Below, piece by piece: positions 34,401 through 42,787 of a DNA stretch of 62,547 bases. The DNA is taken from the NCBI GenBank assembly GCA_030688735.1, contig JAUYJC010000602.1, forward strand, positions 1-62,547, written 5' to 3'. The notes below the pieces were generated by a model, which saw only the letters and a list, made by a program, of their open reading frames with translations, was not told the DNA's origin and ran no database searches. This stretch comes from Deltaproteobacteria bacterium (GTDB taxonomy: Bacteria > Desulfobacterota > Binatia > UBA9968). The translations under genes and the position numbers were made by a program. The stretch's first letter is position 1. Every line of letters begins with the position of its first letter.

Positions 34401-34430
34401 ACTATAGCGACACAAGAGATTGTATGTCAA
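34401..34430 (-). promoter_or_regulatory. Strong sigma-70 promoter, leftward
   Basis: Read leftward: TTGACA (34425-34430), 18-base spacer, TATAGT (34401-34406). Both hexamers are consensus or one off. It fires toward the lysine-rich minigene, with a start expected near 34394 and a transcript of about 280 bases to the terminator. Confidence 0.8.
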
Positions 34431-34477
34431 GAAAAAAATGGCATTTTAGAATATTTTTTTGACGCCACTGAAAAAGA

Positions 34478-34700
34478 TTAGACGCTCCCCAGAGAGTCGC
34501 GGGAACATGCGATCCTTCGTTCCAGCAAACTTTTTGCCCCGCGGGTCGTCACGCAGTTGTCTATCGTCGTTTCGGAACACTTAATGATAAACTTATCGGC
34601 GCCCGACTTGATCGCTTCCGCCGCCCGCTCGATGGTGCCATGGGCGGTGATGATGACGGGAAGATCGTCATGGTTCCCGCTAAGGATTTCGCCCCACAGG
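34478..34700 (-). pseudogene. Relic of a response-regulator receiver domain
   Basis: One leftward frame encodes DDLPVIITAHGTIERAAEAI, then KSGADKFIIK. This strongly resembles the end of an NtrC-type receiver domain (PVI-TAHG-AVEA-K-GA-DF). After KSGADKFIIK the sequence loses similarity and stops with TAA at 34478-34480. The phospho-acceptor Asp part and any output domain are missing. A decayed fragment is the simplest reading. Confidence 0.5.
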
Positions 34701-34905
34701 CGTAGTGGCAGGCGCCATGGGCTTGCCCGTGGGGCTCCACATGCTTTTTTTGCGACCTAACGAAGCATCGCCGGGCGCAGCAGTCATACATGTCACGGCT
34801 CAGAGGAGCGATTCTAAGAACGCGATCGCTAGCGAGCCGCCGCCACGATACGTCCGGATACCACGAAACCGCCCGCGCCGACTCATGCCACTCGCGCTCA
34901 AAACA

Positions 34906-34935
34906 TTGACAAGCTTATCACCTGCTGCCTATATT
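34906..34935 (+). promoter_or_regulatory. Strong sigma-70 promoter, rightward
   Basis: TTGACA (34906-34911), spacer of 18, TATATT (34930-34935). It points to the reductase gene at 35261, leaving a leader of about 320 bases. That leader (34942-35260) has no supported gene; a short GCTGAGC/GCTCAGC inverted pair lies near 34971 and 35042. Confidence 0.7.
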
Positions 34936-35260
34936 CTGCGCCGTGACAAGTCTTTGTGGAAAAAGGAAGCTGAGCGCGATTGTTCAAGCGGTCTTCTCGA
35001 AACGCTAACGGGACCCTATAACGCGATCGTGACAAAAAAGCGGCTCAGCCAGGTCGGCGCGTAGTTTGTGGTGCGCATCAAGCTCGGCAAGTTCGGTGGC
35101 CTTTACGGGAGTACGCGCGACTTTGATTCGAAAGCCTTCGCTTTCTATCAAACCAAAACCGGGAGCACCCCAAGGCCAAGAACGTGACACGCAGTGATTC
35201 AGCGACCTGATTTTTTCATCATAGAATTCAATCCGGTGGTCAGACAATGACGGGAGTTAT

Positions 35261-36154
35261 ATGACCAATCCAACAGTCGGTTTCATCGGCCTCGGCATCA
35301 TGGGCAAGCCCATGGCGCGTAATCTCATGAAGACGGGCTACTCTCTCGTCATCCACAACCGCAGCCGCGCGGCGGTGGATGAGTTGAGCAAGGAAGGCGC
35401 CGAGGTCGCGGGTAGCGGGCAGGAAGTCGCTTCACGAAGCGATATCGTTATCACTATGCTACCCGACTCACCGGACGTCGAGCTGGTTTGCGCCGGTGAT
35501 CGAGGCGTTTTCGCCGGGGTAAAGTCGGGAGGCTTGCTGATCGATATGTCGAGCATTTCGCCCGTGGTCGCGCGCAAATTGGCGGCAACGGCAAAAACGC
35601 TCGGCTGCGACATGCTCGACGCGCCGGTGAGCGGCGGCGAAGCGGGCGCCATCGGCGCCACGCTCTCGATCATGATCGGCGGCGCCGCTACGGCGGTGGA
35701 GCGGGCAATGCCGATCTTTCAGGCGTTGGGGAAAAACATCGTCCACGTCGGCGACGCCGGCGCCGGGCAGGTGACCAAGGCCGCCAACCAGATGGTAGTC
35801 GGAACCACCATCGCGATCGTTGGCGAAGCGTTGGTGTTGGCAGCTAAAGCCGGCGTCGATCCTGCCAAAGTGAGGCAAGCGTTGCTCGGCGGCTTCGCTC
35901 AGTCGAAAATTCTCGAAGCGCATGGGCAAAAGATGCTGGACCGCAATTTCAAACCCGGCTTTCGCATCCGCCTGCACGAGAAAGATATGCAGATCGCCCT
36001 GGCGACGGGGAGCGAATACGGCGTGCCGTTAATGGTTACAGGCATTGTGGGGCAAATGATGACCGCGATGAAAGGCATGGGCAACGGCGACCTCGATCAC
36101 TCAGGGTTGGTGAAGTTCGTTGAGGAATTGGCGAAGAAAGAACTGAGTGCTTAA
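35261..36154 (+). CDS. garR: 2-hydroxy-3-oxopropionate reductase / 3-hydroxyisobutyrate dehydrogenase family
   Basis: NAD(P)H-dependent beta-hydroxyacid dehydrogenase, probably tartronate semialdehyde reductase. 297 residues: N-terminal Rossmann motif GFIGLGIMGKPMARNL, substrate motif DAPVSGGEAGA, catalytic Lys in GAGQVTKAANQ and the LHEKDMQIAL segment. GGGAG precedes ATG 35261. Tartronate semialdehyde comes from glyoxylate metabolism, which would fit the GlcD-like and class V aminotransferase genes in this window; the link is inference, and relatives accept other beta-hydroxyacids. Confidence 0.9.
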   Translation: MTNPTVGFIGLGIMGKPMARNLMKTGYSLVIHNRSRAAVDELSKEGAEVAGSGQEVASRSDIVITMLPDSPDVELVCAGDRGVFAGVKSGGLLIDMSSISPVVARKLAATAKTLGCDMLDAPVSGGEAGAIGATLSIMIGGAATAVERAMPIFQALGKNIVHVGDAGAGQVTKAANQMVVGTTIAIVGEALVLAAKAGVDPAKVRQALLGGFAQSKILEAHGQKMLDRNFKPGFRIRLHEKDMQIALATGSEYGVPLMVTGIVGQMMTAMKGMGNGDLDHSGLVKFVEELAKKELSA

Positions 36155-36175
36155 CGCATTTGGTACCAGTAATGC

Positions 36176-36227
36176 GTAGGGTGCGCTTGCGCACTGGATT
36201 TCGAATGGTGCGCGTAGCGCACCCTAC
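36176..36227. repeat. GTAGGGTGCGC/GCGCACCCTAC inverted repeat
   Basis: GTAGGGTGCGC (36176-36186) and GCGCACCCTAC (36217-36227) are exact inverted copies, and further GCGCAC/GGTGCGC words inside add pairing. It lies between the reductase and a converging binding-protein gene and may act as a two-way terminator. ACTCGAAACCCCAAACTCGAAAC words follow at 36232-36260. Confidence 0.7.
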
Positions 36228-36273
36228 TTTAACTCGAAACCCCAAACTCGAAACACGCTACCGACGCGTAGCG

Positions 36274-37290
36274 TCAGGGCTTCCACCCTGCCCTATTTAA
36301 CTGCTGGTCCGCTTCCAGCGCGAAGCTGAAATCATAAGCCTTTGCGGTCGGGACCGTATCGTTGGAGTTGACGACCTGGCGGACGATATTCAAGTCGTTT
36401 CGCTGTGCTTCCTCGTCCACCGCGCCATTGCGCGTAAAAGTCGGGATGAGTTCGTCGTAAAGCCGGCTCGCCTGCTGGCGCGAGACTCCGGAGAACTTTA
36501 TAAGCGCGGCGATGGCGCCTTCTTTGTCCTGGCGCAGGTAGCGCAACGCTTTGATCGTTGCCCGAACATATGCGCTAACCAGCTTGGGGTTTTCCTTGAT
36601 CAGCTTGTCGGTTGTCCCGAGCGTGCCCCAGGAGTTTTTGACTTCGTTGCCGAAAAAAAACATCTCCCGCATCCCCTTGTCGAGACCAACGTAGCGCGCC
36701 TCCACGCTCAACACCGCGGCATCCACGGTTCCCGCCAGCAGCGCCGGCAGTTGGTTGTTGGTGCCGGGGTCGAGATAAATAACATCCTTGCCGGCATCGA
36801 GCCCATGTTTGGCAAGAATCTGCTTCAGCATGAAGGTTGCGATGGAGGCGACTCCCGTAGTCGCGATTCTCTTCCCTTTAAGCTCCTTGGGGTCGCTGAT
36901 ATTGGGCCGGGTGAGCAGCCATTGGAGCACCCGATCGTTGGTTGACGCAACCACCTTCAGAGGCGCGTTCGCCCTGGCGATGCTCACCAGCGCGCTCGAC
37001 CCCGCGCCGGTAAATTGGACATCGCCGCCGAGCATCGCCTGGATGCTCGTCACCGGAGAGATATAAATGACCTTGAGGTCGATTCCCTCCTCATGCATGT
37101 ATCCTTTCTCTTGCGCCAGCGGGTAGATCACCATCTGAAAGCTTTTCGAAGGAATCCCCATGTTGACGGTCTGGAGTGTTTGCCCGCCGCCATTTTGCGG
37201 GACTGCCAGTACCAGGCAAACTAGGAGCATAACCGGCGCCAGCGTTATCTTCCGACACTGGCAACGAAAGATTTGTAATCCGCGTCTCAT
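36274..37290 (-). CDS. ABC-type substrate-binding protein, NMT1/SsuA-like
   Basis: Secreted solute receptor of the aliphatic sulfonate/nitrate/taurine type, 338 residues from ATG 37290, with GAGGAGG upstream and a Sec signal (hydrophobic ~18-33, cleavage near NGGGQT). Features: MGIPSKSFQMVIYPLAQEKG, VTSIQAMLGGDVQFTGAGSSAL and LKGKRIATTGVASIATFML, the usual NMT1 N-lobe pattern. No transporter permease or ATPase is near. It is 271 bp downstream of a second, unsecreted receptor-like gene on the same strand. Confidence 0.9.
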   Translation of the reverse strand: MRRGLQIFRCQCRKITLAPVMLLVCLVLAVPQNGGGQTLQTVNMGIPSKSFQMVIYPLAQEKGYMHEEGIDLKVIYISPVTSIQAMLGGDVQFTGAGSSALVSIARANAPLKVVASTNDRVLQWLLTRPNISDPKELKGKRIATTGVASIATFMLKQILAKHGLDAGKDVIYLDPGTNNQLPALLAGTVDAAVLSVEARYVGLDKGMREMFFFGNEVKNSWGTLGTTDKLIKENPKLVSAYVRATIKALRYLRQDKEGAIAALIKFSGVSRQQASRLYDELIPTFTRNGAVDEEAQRNDLNIVRQVVNSNDTVPTAKAYDFSFALEADQQLNRAGWKP

Positions 37291-37561
37291 GATATATTCC
37301 TCCTCAGCTAATACAGACGTATTAAGTAACGTTACCTGCTCGCGAAAGAAAGCCTTCGGACCGGGACCCACGGGTCTCTACGTCGAAAGCCCCCGCCCCA
37401 ATGCAAATACAGCATCGATAAAGCATTCTCCTTCAGTAATCAGGTTGATGGTTCGCGCACATCAGCGCTCCACCCCTGACTTCGGCTGAAGATATATCAA
37501 AAACTAGCGCTGTTGCGCCACCGGCCAGGCATTGTTCCCTCCTGATCTCCTAAAGGAACGA

Positions 37562-38467
37562 CTAGCCTCTGAGCGCACCTGTAACAATCCACTCAGAGGC
37601 GATCTGCCGCGCGTTGCTGCTTTTCTCGGGAGCCACTTGGGACAGAAGTCGCTCGAACTGCTTGAAGTCAACCGCCAGCGACTCGTCCATGCACACGAGA
37701 TACTCTTCGACGGTCCTGGCAGCAAGGGCCGGCGAGTGGCCGAATTTCCCGGCAAGCAACTTAATCGCTTCATTCCGATTCGCGTTAATGTAACGGACTC
37801 CTTCGCGATGGGCTTCAAAGAAAGCACGGAATTCGTCTCGCCGCTCTTTCGCAAGCGCCGCCGTGGTTTCAATCGTAATCGGCAACGGATCGTCCACGAC
37901 ATCGGGCCAAGCGGCAATTCTTTTGAATCCCTTTTCCTCGGCCATGAAACCATAAGGGCGCGGCAGCAACGCGGCAGCAACCTGGCCACCGATAAGTAAA
38001 TGAAAAGTCTCTTGATCGCTTTTGGGCAGCTTGAGGGTTACCTCTCCATCCAATTTTATCCCAGCGTATTCCTGAAAAACCCGCGCGAACGGCACTCCGC
38101 GCGCCGGACCTTCGCGGCAGGCAACCGTCTTCCCCTTGAGCTCTCGCAGTTCGCCGACGGCGGCATCGGCGACCAGGTAATATGGGCAACTGTTCATGAC
38201 GCAACCGAGGACGCGCGTTGAATAGGTATCGAGAAAATGTTGCAGCGAAGCACGCCCGACAACAAAAGAAATTTGCGCTTCGCCGCTTTCGAGCCGCCGG
38301 TATCTTTCTTCGGTCCCCTGGACGTGGTTCCAAGAAATCTCCAAGCCATGTCGCTGGTAAATGCCGGCCTCGATCGAAAGATAACCCGACGGGTCCCGCG
38401 CGAACTTGCGCTCCGTTCCTTCCAGGTGGCCATACATGACGTTGAGGTGTACGAGGGTCATTTCCAA
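37562..38467 (-). CDS. NMT1/SsuA-fold protein without signal peptide
   Basis: 301 residues with the periplasmic-binding fold of the NMT1/SsuA class: YLSIEAGIYQRHGLEISW, RLESGEAQISFVVGRAS, LKGKTVACREGP, LLIGGQVAAALLPRP. The N-terminus (MEMTLVHLNVMYGHLEGTER) has no signal peptide and the sequence before it offers no better start, so it is probably cytoplasmic. Cytoplasmic members of this fold include the THI5/NMT1 pyrimidine synthases and some regulators; the THI5 His/Cys set is not evident. It follows the nitroreductase by 38 bp and is probably co-transcribed. Confidence 0.8.
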   Translation of the reverse strand: MEMTLVHLNVMYGHLEGTERKFARDPSGYLSIEAGIYQRHGLEISWNHVQGTEERYRRLESGEAQISFVVGRASLQHFLDTYSTRVLGCVMNSCPYYLVADAAVGELRELKGKTVACREGPARGVPFARVFQEYAGIKLDGEVTLKLPKSDQETFHLLIGGQVAAALLPRPYGFMAEEKGFKRIAAWPDVVDDPLPITIETTAALAKERRDEFRAFFEAHREGVRYINANRNEAIKLLAGKFGHSPALAARTVEEYLVCMDESLAVDFKQFERLLSQVAPEKSSNARQIASEWIVTGALRG

Positions 38468-38505
38468 ACCTCCGAGGTCCTTTCTCCGCTATAACCGAAT
38501 CATTA

Positions 38506-39204
38506 TCAACGGCCCTTGCCGTAACTGCCTTGCAGCGTGAGCGTGTTGATGAATCGTTCCATGGCCGTGTCGTCGCGATATTTGTTCATATCGTATTGCT
38601 CGAAGTGGACGATCTCGTCCAACTCCCGGCGCGGCGGCGTCGCAAAATTTCCCTTGGCGTAGCCGATCGGAACCAGATGATAAATGCGCAGCGGCTCGGG
38701 GATCTTGAGCATCGCCTTGAGCAGCGTTTCCATGTAGGGAGAGTTGGCGTCGCTGACGTATTGCGACGCCAGACCTAACGACGCCGCGGCCAAGTGAATT
38801 AGCAGGGTTACATTGGCCAGTCCAGTGATGAAATGCGAGTCCGCTTTCTCCAATTTCGTCCTGATCGGATAGGCCTCTTTGACCCTTGGATCGCCGAGAA
38901 TGATGATATGCACCGGAGCGTGGCGAAAGCCGTCGCCGGTCATCTTGGCCGTGCCTCTTACGGCCAAATCCATCTCGCGCTTGGGCTCCAACTGTTTCAG
39001 GTAGATGTCGGCGATCTTGTGCCGTGTTGTCTGATCTCTCACGATAATAAATTCCCACGGCTGTCCGTTGCCGCCCGACGGCGCCCAGCGGGCGCATTCC
39101 AGGATCGCGCGGATTGCCTCCTCCGACACCTCCCGGCTCTCGTCGTAACCGCGAATACTGCGGCGCTGGATCGTCAACTGGCGCAATTCATCGATGTTCA
39201 TCAT
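38506..39204 (-). CDS. Nitroreductase family flavoprotein
   Basis: FMN-dependent oxidoreductase of the nitroreductase fold, 232 residues from ATG 39204. The start has GGGGA five bases upstream; ATG 39222 is the alternative. RRSIRGYDE near the N-terminus contacts FMN phosphate, ARWAPSGGNGQPWEFI is the family loop, and [15 protein letters not shown] precedes a C-terminal FMN segment (PIGYAKGN). The family ranges from nitro- and quinone reductases to dehalogenases and BluB; substrate unknown. The start lies inside the end of the 53-residue gene upstream, so translation is coupled. Confidence 0.9.
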   Translation of the reverse strand: MMNIDELRQLTIQRRSIRGYDESREVSEEAIRAILECARWAPSGGNGQPWEFIIVRDQTTRHKIADIYLKQLEPKREMDLAVRGTAKMTGDGFRHAPVHIIILGDPRVKEAYPIRTKLEKADSHFITGLANVTLLIHLAAASLGLASQYVSDANSPYMETLLKAMLKIPEPLRIYHLVPIGYAKGNFATPPRRELDEIVHFEQYDMNKYRDDTAMERFINTLTLQGSYGKGR

Positions 39205-39349
39205 GGTCGTCCCCAGGTTCATCCGCTTCGATCCGTTCGCCCTCGAAGTAGTAGCGGCTGCTGAAGCTCACATGGTCCAAGAGATCCGCTGCTTTGAAAG
39301 CGACGAAATAAAGAATGCCTTCTTTCTGCGTGATCCGCGTGGCAAGCAT
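39188..39349 (-). CDS. 53-residue protein overlapping nitroreductase start
   Basis: ATG 39349 follows AAGGAGG at ideal spacing and gives 53 residues: MLATRITQKEGILYFVAF, a hydrophobic-aromatic middle (LLDHVSFSSRYYFEGE) and an acidic, His-containing tail (DEPGDDHDEHR). A frame is open further upstream but only this start has a ribosome site. The middle faintly recalls the start of DGQHR-domain proteins; I would not name it on that. It overlaps the nitroreductase by 17 bases and is likely part of that operon. Confidence 0.6.
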   Translation of the reverse strand: MLATRITQKEGILYFVAFKAADLLDHVSFSSRYYFEGERIEADEPGDDHDEHR

Positions 39350-39498
39350 AGGTCCTCCTTGGTTCGGGCGAGTATAATGCCTCCGCGGGGCGATTTGCCA
39401 GTCAAAAAAATTTGTCGCATTGCTCAACAAAAAATCGACGGCGACAATTTCGTTTGTGCGAGCGGTATGCTATTTTAGCATGTACTCGTAACAATAAA

Positions 39499-42400
39499 AT
39501 GAACGGCAAGTCGGTTCCCCTCGGCCTCACGCAACTATCCTCCTTGGCCTCGCGGGTTACCCTGTTTTTAAACAAGCGCCGGCTGAAGGTTTGGCTTTGG
39601 TGGCTAGTCGCGTTTTTAATCCTGGCCGCCCTGGTCCTTGTCGAGATTCACACGTCGGTCCTGCAATCCTGGATTTTCACCCGCGTCAATGATGAAGTCT
39701 CTTATAAGCTCGCGGCGGGGGCAAGTTCGAGCATTGCCTTTCCGCGGGCGGGTCCCTTTGACGATCGCCGCGGGTACCCTAGGATCCCCGCCTTCCGAGC
39801 GAGACTTCAGACTCAGGGCTACCGCCTAACGCAACAAACACGCCAATCCGAAACGTTGCTCGATTTGATCCGCCGCGGCGTTTCGCCTCCCTACGACGAA
39901 CGGCCCGGGGCGGGCATCGATATTCGCGGTTTCGACGGCACGCCTTTGTTTCGATACGCGCAGTCGGAGTTTCTCTTCGAAAAAATCGACGATATTCCAC
40001 CACTGCTGGTCAAGACTCTGTTGTTTTTGGAAAACCGCAATCTCGGCCGTCCGAGCACGTCGTGGCAAAACCCGGCCATCGAATGGGAACGGCTTTTCAA
40101 GGCCGGGCTGCTTTACGTCAGCTCCAAGCTTTACCTTCCCGTCTCTGTTCAAGGCGGCAGCACTCTGGCCGTGCAGTTGGAGAAATTTCGCCACTCGCCG
40201 AATGGCCGCACGGATACGCCGGCGGAAAAGTTGCGTCAAGTGGTCGGCGCGAGCCTAAAAGCCTACCGCGCGGGCAAGAACACGCGCGCCTGGCGCGAAC
40301 GGATCATCGTCGATTACCTCAATACCGTACCCCTGGCGGCGGCGCCTGGCTACGGCGAGATCCACGGCTTGGGCGAAGGTCTGCACGCCTGGTTCGGCAT
40401 GCCGCTCCCGGCGGTCGTCGCGGCGCTCAACACACCCACGATGACGCCCGCGAAAGTGCGCGCCTTTAAACATGTCCTGACTTTGCTGATCTCGGTGCGC
40501 GCGCCGTCGGTGTTTCTCAGCGAAGAGCGCGCGTCGCTGGATCAAAAAGTGACGCGGTTCATCGGTCTCATGACCAAGCGGCGGATCATCGATGAGGAGA
40601 TGGCCAAGGCGCTACGGCAAACGCCCGTTGAGTTTTTGCCCGCCGCGCCGCTGCCACCCCAGCCTTCCTCAGGCAAGAACAAGGCGGCCAACGCCATCCG
40701 CGTGGCAATGATGGAGAATCTCGGTGTCACCAACTTGTATGACCTCAATCGCCTCCATGTTGACGTCCAGAGCACCATCGACGTCGAGCTGCAAAAGAAA
40801 ATAACCGACTTTCTGCACAGCCTTACCGATCCGGAAGTGATCCAAGCCAAGGGGCTCAATGGCGAGCGGCTGCTCCAGAACGCCGACCCGGCGAAGGTGA
40901 TCTATTCCTTTCTCCTGGTGGAGCCTATGGCGGAAGGAAATTTCGTGCGCGTCCAGGCCGACAATCTCGCCGCGCCCTTCGATTTCAACAAGAGCGTCAA
41001 GTTAGAGCTCGGCAGCACGGCCAAACTGCGCACACTGACCCATTATCTCGAAGTCATAGCGGAGCTGCACAAAGGACTTGGACAGGCAAGCGATGCGGAA
41101 GTGAACAAGCAAATCGCCGGCGCTCGCGACCCGCTCACCCGCTGGGCCGGCGAAGTCTTGCGCAACGAGAAAAATCTCGCCCTCGAGCCGTTCCTGGAGC
41201 GCGCTCTGGAGCGCCGTTACTCCGCCGACCCGAGCGAGACGTTTTTTACCGGCGGGGGCGTGCACCATTTCGAAAACTTCGAGCGCGAAGAGAATAGCCG
41301 CGTGCCGACGTTGCGCGAGGCCCTGCGCAATTCGACCAACTTGGCTTTCATCCGCCTGATGCGCGACCTCGTCGCTTATCACCGCGCCCGGTTGGCCTAC
41401 AATTCGAACGAAGTGCTTTCCGACCCCGGCCACCCCGAGCGCAAACGGCTGCTCCAGGAGATCGTCGAAGAAGAGTCCTTGCCGGTGCTCCGCCGGGCGT
41501 ACCAGAATTACCGCGGGCAAACTCGCGAGGAGTTGCCGAACCGTCTGATTGGGACGAAAGCCAACGCCAACCGCCGGCTGGCGATTGTCTTTTTTGCCTG
41601 GGCGATCGGCAACGATGAAAAAACCCTGGCCGACTGGCTGGCGCAAAACGGCGCGCCCGCCACCGCGGAGGAGGTCGCGAAACTGTTCCGTGCCTACCGG
41701 AGTTCCCGGCTCAATCTGGCGGATTACGCTTACCTGCTGTCGGTCCATCCGCTCGATCTTTGGTGTGCCGGCGAGCTTTACAAAAACGCCAAGCTTTCTT
41801 GGCAGGATATCTTCGCTCGCAGCCGCGAAGCCCGCCGTGTGGGCTCGGCATGGCTGCTCAACCCGCGCAACCGCCGGGCCCAGGACCTTCGCCTGCGCAT
41901 TCGTTTAGAGAAAGACGCCTTCGCTCGCATGACTCCTTACTGGCAACGGCTGGGATTCCCGTTCAAGACGATGGTGCCATCCTATGCAACGGCCATCGGG
42001 GTGTCATCCGACCGGCCCGTGGCGTTGGCCGAGCTCGTCGGCATTCTGGTCAACGACGGGGTACGCCGCCACGCGACCAGCCTGACCCAAATCCATTTCG
42101 CCCGCGCCACCCCGTATGAAACAGTCTTTGAGCGTACGACCGACAAAGGAGAGCAGGTCTTGGCCCCGGAAGTGGCGCGTACTATGCGCAAGGCGATGGC
42201 CGAGGTGGTCGAACAGGGAACCGCGCGGCGCCTCAGCGGAGTCTTTAAGCTGGCGGACGGCAAAAGCATTAGCGTCGGCGGCAAAACCGGCTCCGGCGAT
42301 AATCGCTTCCAAACTTTCAATCGCGCCGGCGACGTCGTCACCTCCCGCGCCACCAACCGCACCGCGGCCTTCATCTTTTACATCGGCGATCGCTACTACG

Positions 42401-42606
42401 GCGTGGTCACCGCCTTCGTCCAGGGACGCGAAGCCGAGAACTACCACTTTACCAGCGCTTTGCCGGTGACGGTCCTCAAGCTGCTGGCGCCGACGATCAT
42501 CGCCAGCCTCGACAGGAGCGCAACACCGACGTCACCCACCGCTCCGAGCAAAGAGAATCAGGCCGGTGTCACATCGGGCCAGTTCAAGTCTGTAGCATTT
42601 CGATGA
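39499..42606 (+). CDS. Bifunctional class A penicillin-binding protein (PBP1-like), large
   Basis: Peptidoglycan glycosyltransferase-transpeptidase of 1035 residues, far above the usual ~800. One membrane helix (~31-47). The GT51 domain (~150-320) keeps the catalytic Glu in a variant ENRNLG instead of EDxxF and the GGSTLAVQL motif. Transpeptidase motifs: S506 in GSTAK, RNSTNLAF (SxN), and K929-T-G in GGKTGSGDN. About 200 extra, mostly charged helical residues lie between the SxN and KTG motifs. The first ATGs upstream of 39499 lack membrane-protein features, hence the chosen start. It is unlinked to the elongasome cluster and may serve a special wall-synthesis role. Confidence 0.9.
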   Translation: MNGKSVPLGLTQLSSLASRVTLFLNKRRLKVWLWWLVAFLILAALVLVEIHTSVLQSWIFTRVNDEVSYKLAAGASSSIAFPRAGPFDDRRGYPRIPAFRARLQTQGYRLTQQTRQSETLLDLIRRGVSPPYDERPGAGIDIRGFDGTPLFRYAQSEFLFEKIDDIPPLLVKTLLFLENRNLGRPSTSWQNPAIEWERLFKAGLLYVSSKLYLPVSVQGGSTLAVQLEKFRHSPNGRTDTPAEKLRQVVGASLKAYRAGKNTRAWRERIIVDYLNTVPLAAAPGYGEIHGLGEGLHAWFGMPLPAVVAALNTPTMTPAKVRAFKHVLTLLISVRAPSVFLSEERASLDQKVTRFIGLMTKRRIIDEEMAKALRQTPVEFLPAAPLPPQPSSGKNKAANAIRVAMMENLGVTNLYDLNRLHVDVQSTIDVELQKKITDFLHSLTDPEVIQAKGLNGERLLQNADPAKVIYSFLLVEPMAEGNFVRVQADNLAAPFDFNKSVKLELGSTAKLRTLTHYLEVIAELHKGLGQASDAEVNKQIAGARDPLTRWAGEVLRNEKNLALEPFLERALERRYSADPSETFFTGGGVHHFENFEREENSRVPTLREALRNSTNLAFIRLMRDLVAYHRARLAYNSNEVLSDPGHPERKRLLQEIVEEESLPVLRRAYQNYRGQTREELPNRLIGTKANANRRLAIVFFAWAIGNDEKTLADWLAQNGAPATAEEVAKLFRAYRSSRLNLADYAYLLSVHPLDLWCAGELYKNAKLSWQDIFARSREARRVGSAWLLNPRNRRAQDLRLRIRLEKDAFARMTPYWQRLGFPFKTMVPSYATAIGVSSDRPVALAELVGILVNDGVRRHATSLTQIHFARATPYETVFERTTDKGEQVLAPEVARTMRKAMAEVVEQGTARRLSGVFKLADGKSISVGGKTGSGDNRFQTFNRAGDVVTSRATNRTAAFIFYIGDRYYGVVTAFVQGREAENYHFTSALPVTVLKLLAPTIIASLDRSATPTSPTAPSKENQAGVTSGQFKSVAFR

Positions 42607-42683
42607 GGGCTTCCATGGGAGAGTTTGAGAGATAGCACCCCACACCACTTCCGGATCGTTCAGGGCAGTCAAGTGATAGGATG

Positions 42684-42754
42684 GATCGAAAGTAATCACT
42701 TTTATTTCTTTGCTGGGAGGCTGGCTTTCAGGAGGGGCCTGAGATTCTTCCCAT
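42684..42754. repeat. Direct repeat R1, left copy
   Basis: 71 bp with 10 mismatches to 43743-43813 and no gaps. It lies just after the penicillin-binding protein gene, and the pair encloses the toxin-antitoxin genes and repeat R2 left. Confidence 0.75.
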
Positions 42755-42787
42755 CCCCTTATTTTTGATCCCGCGCCGGCGACCGAT

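Noticed and set aside
35005-35247. 80-residue leftward frame with VARTPVKATELAELDA
   Set aside because: Plausible looking middle but no recognised family, no ribosome site, and it lies within the reductase leader; perhaps a gene relic.
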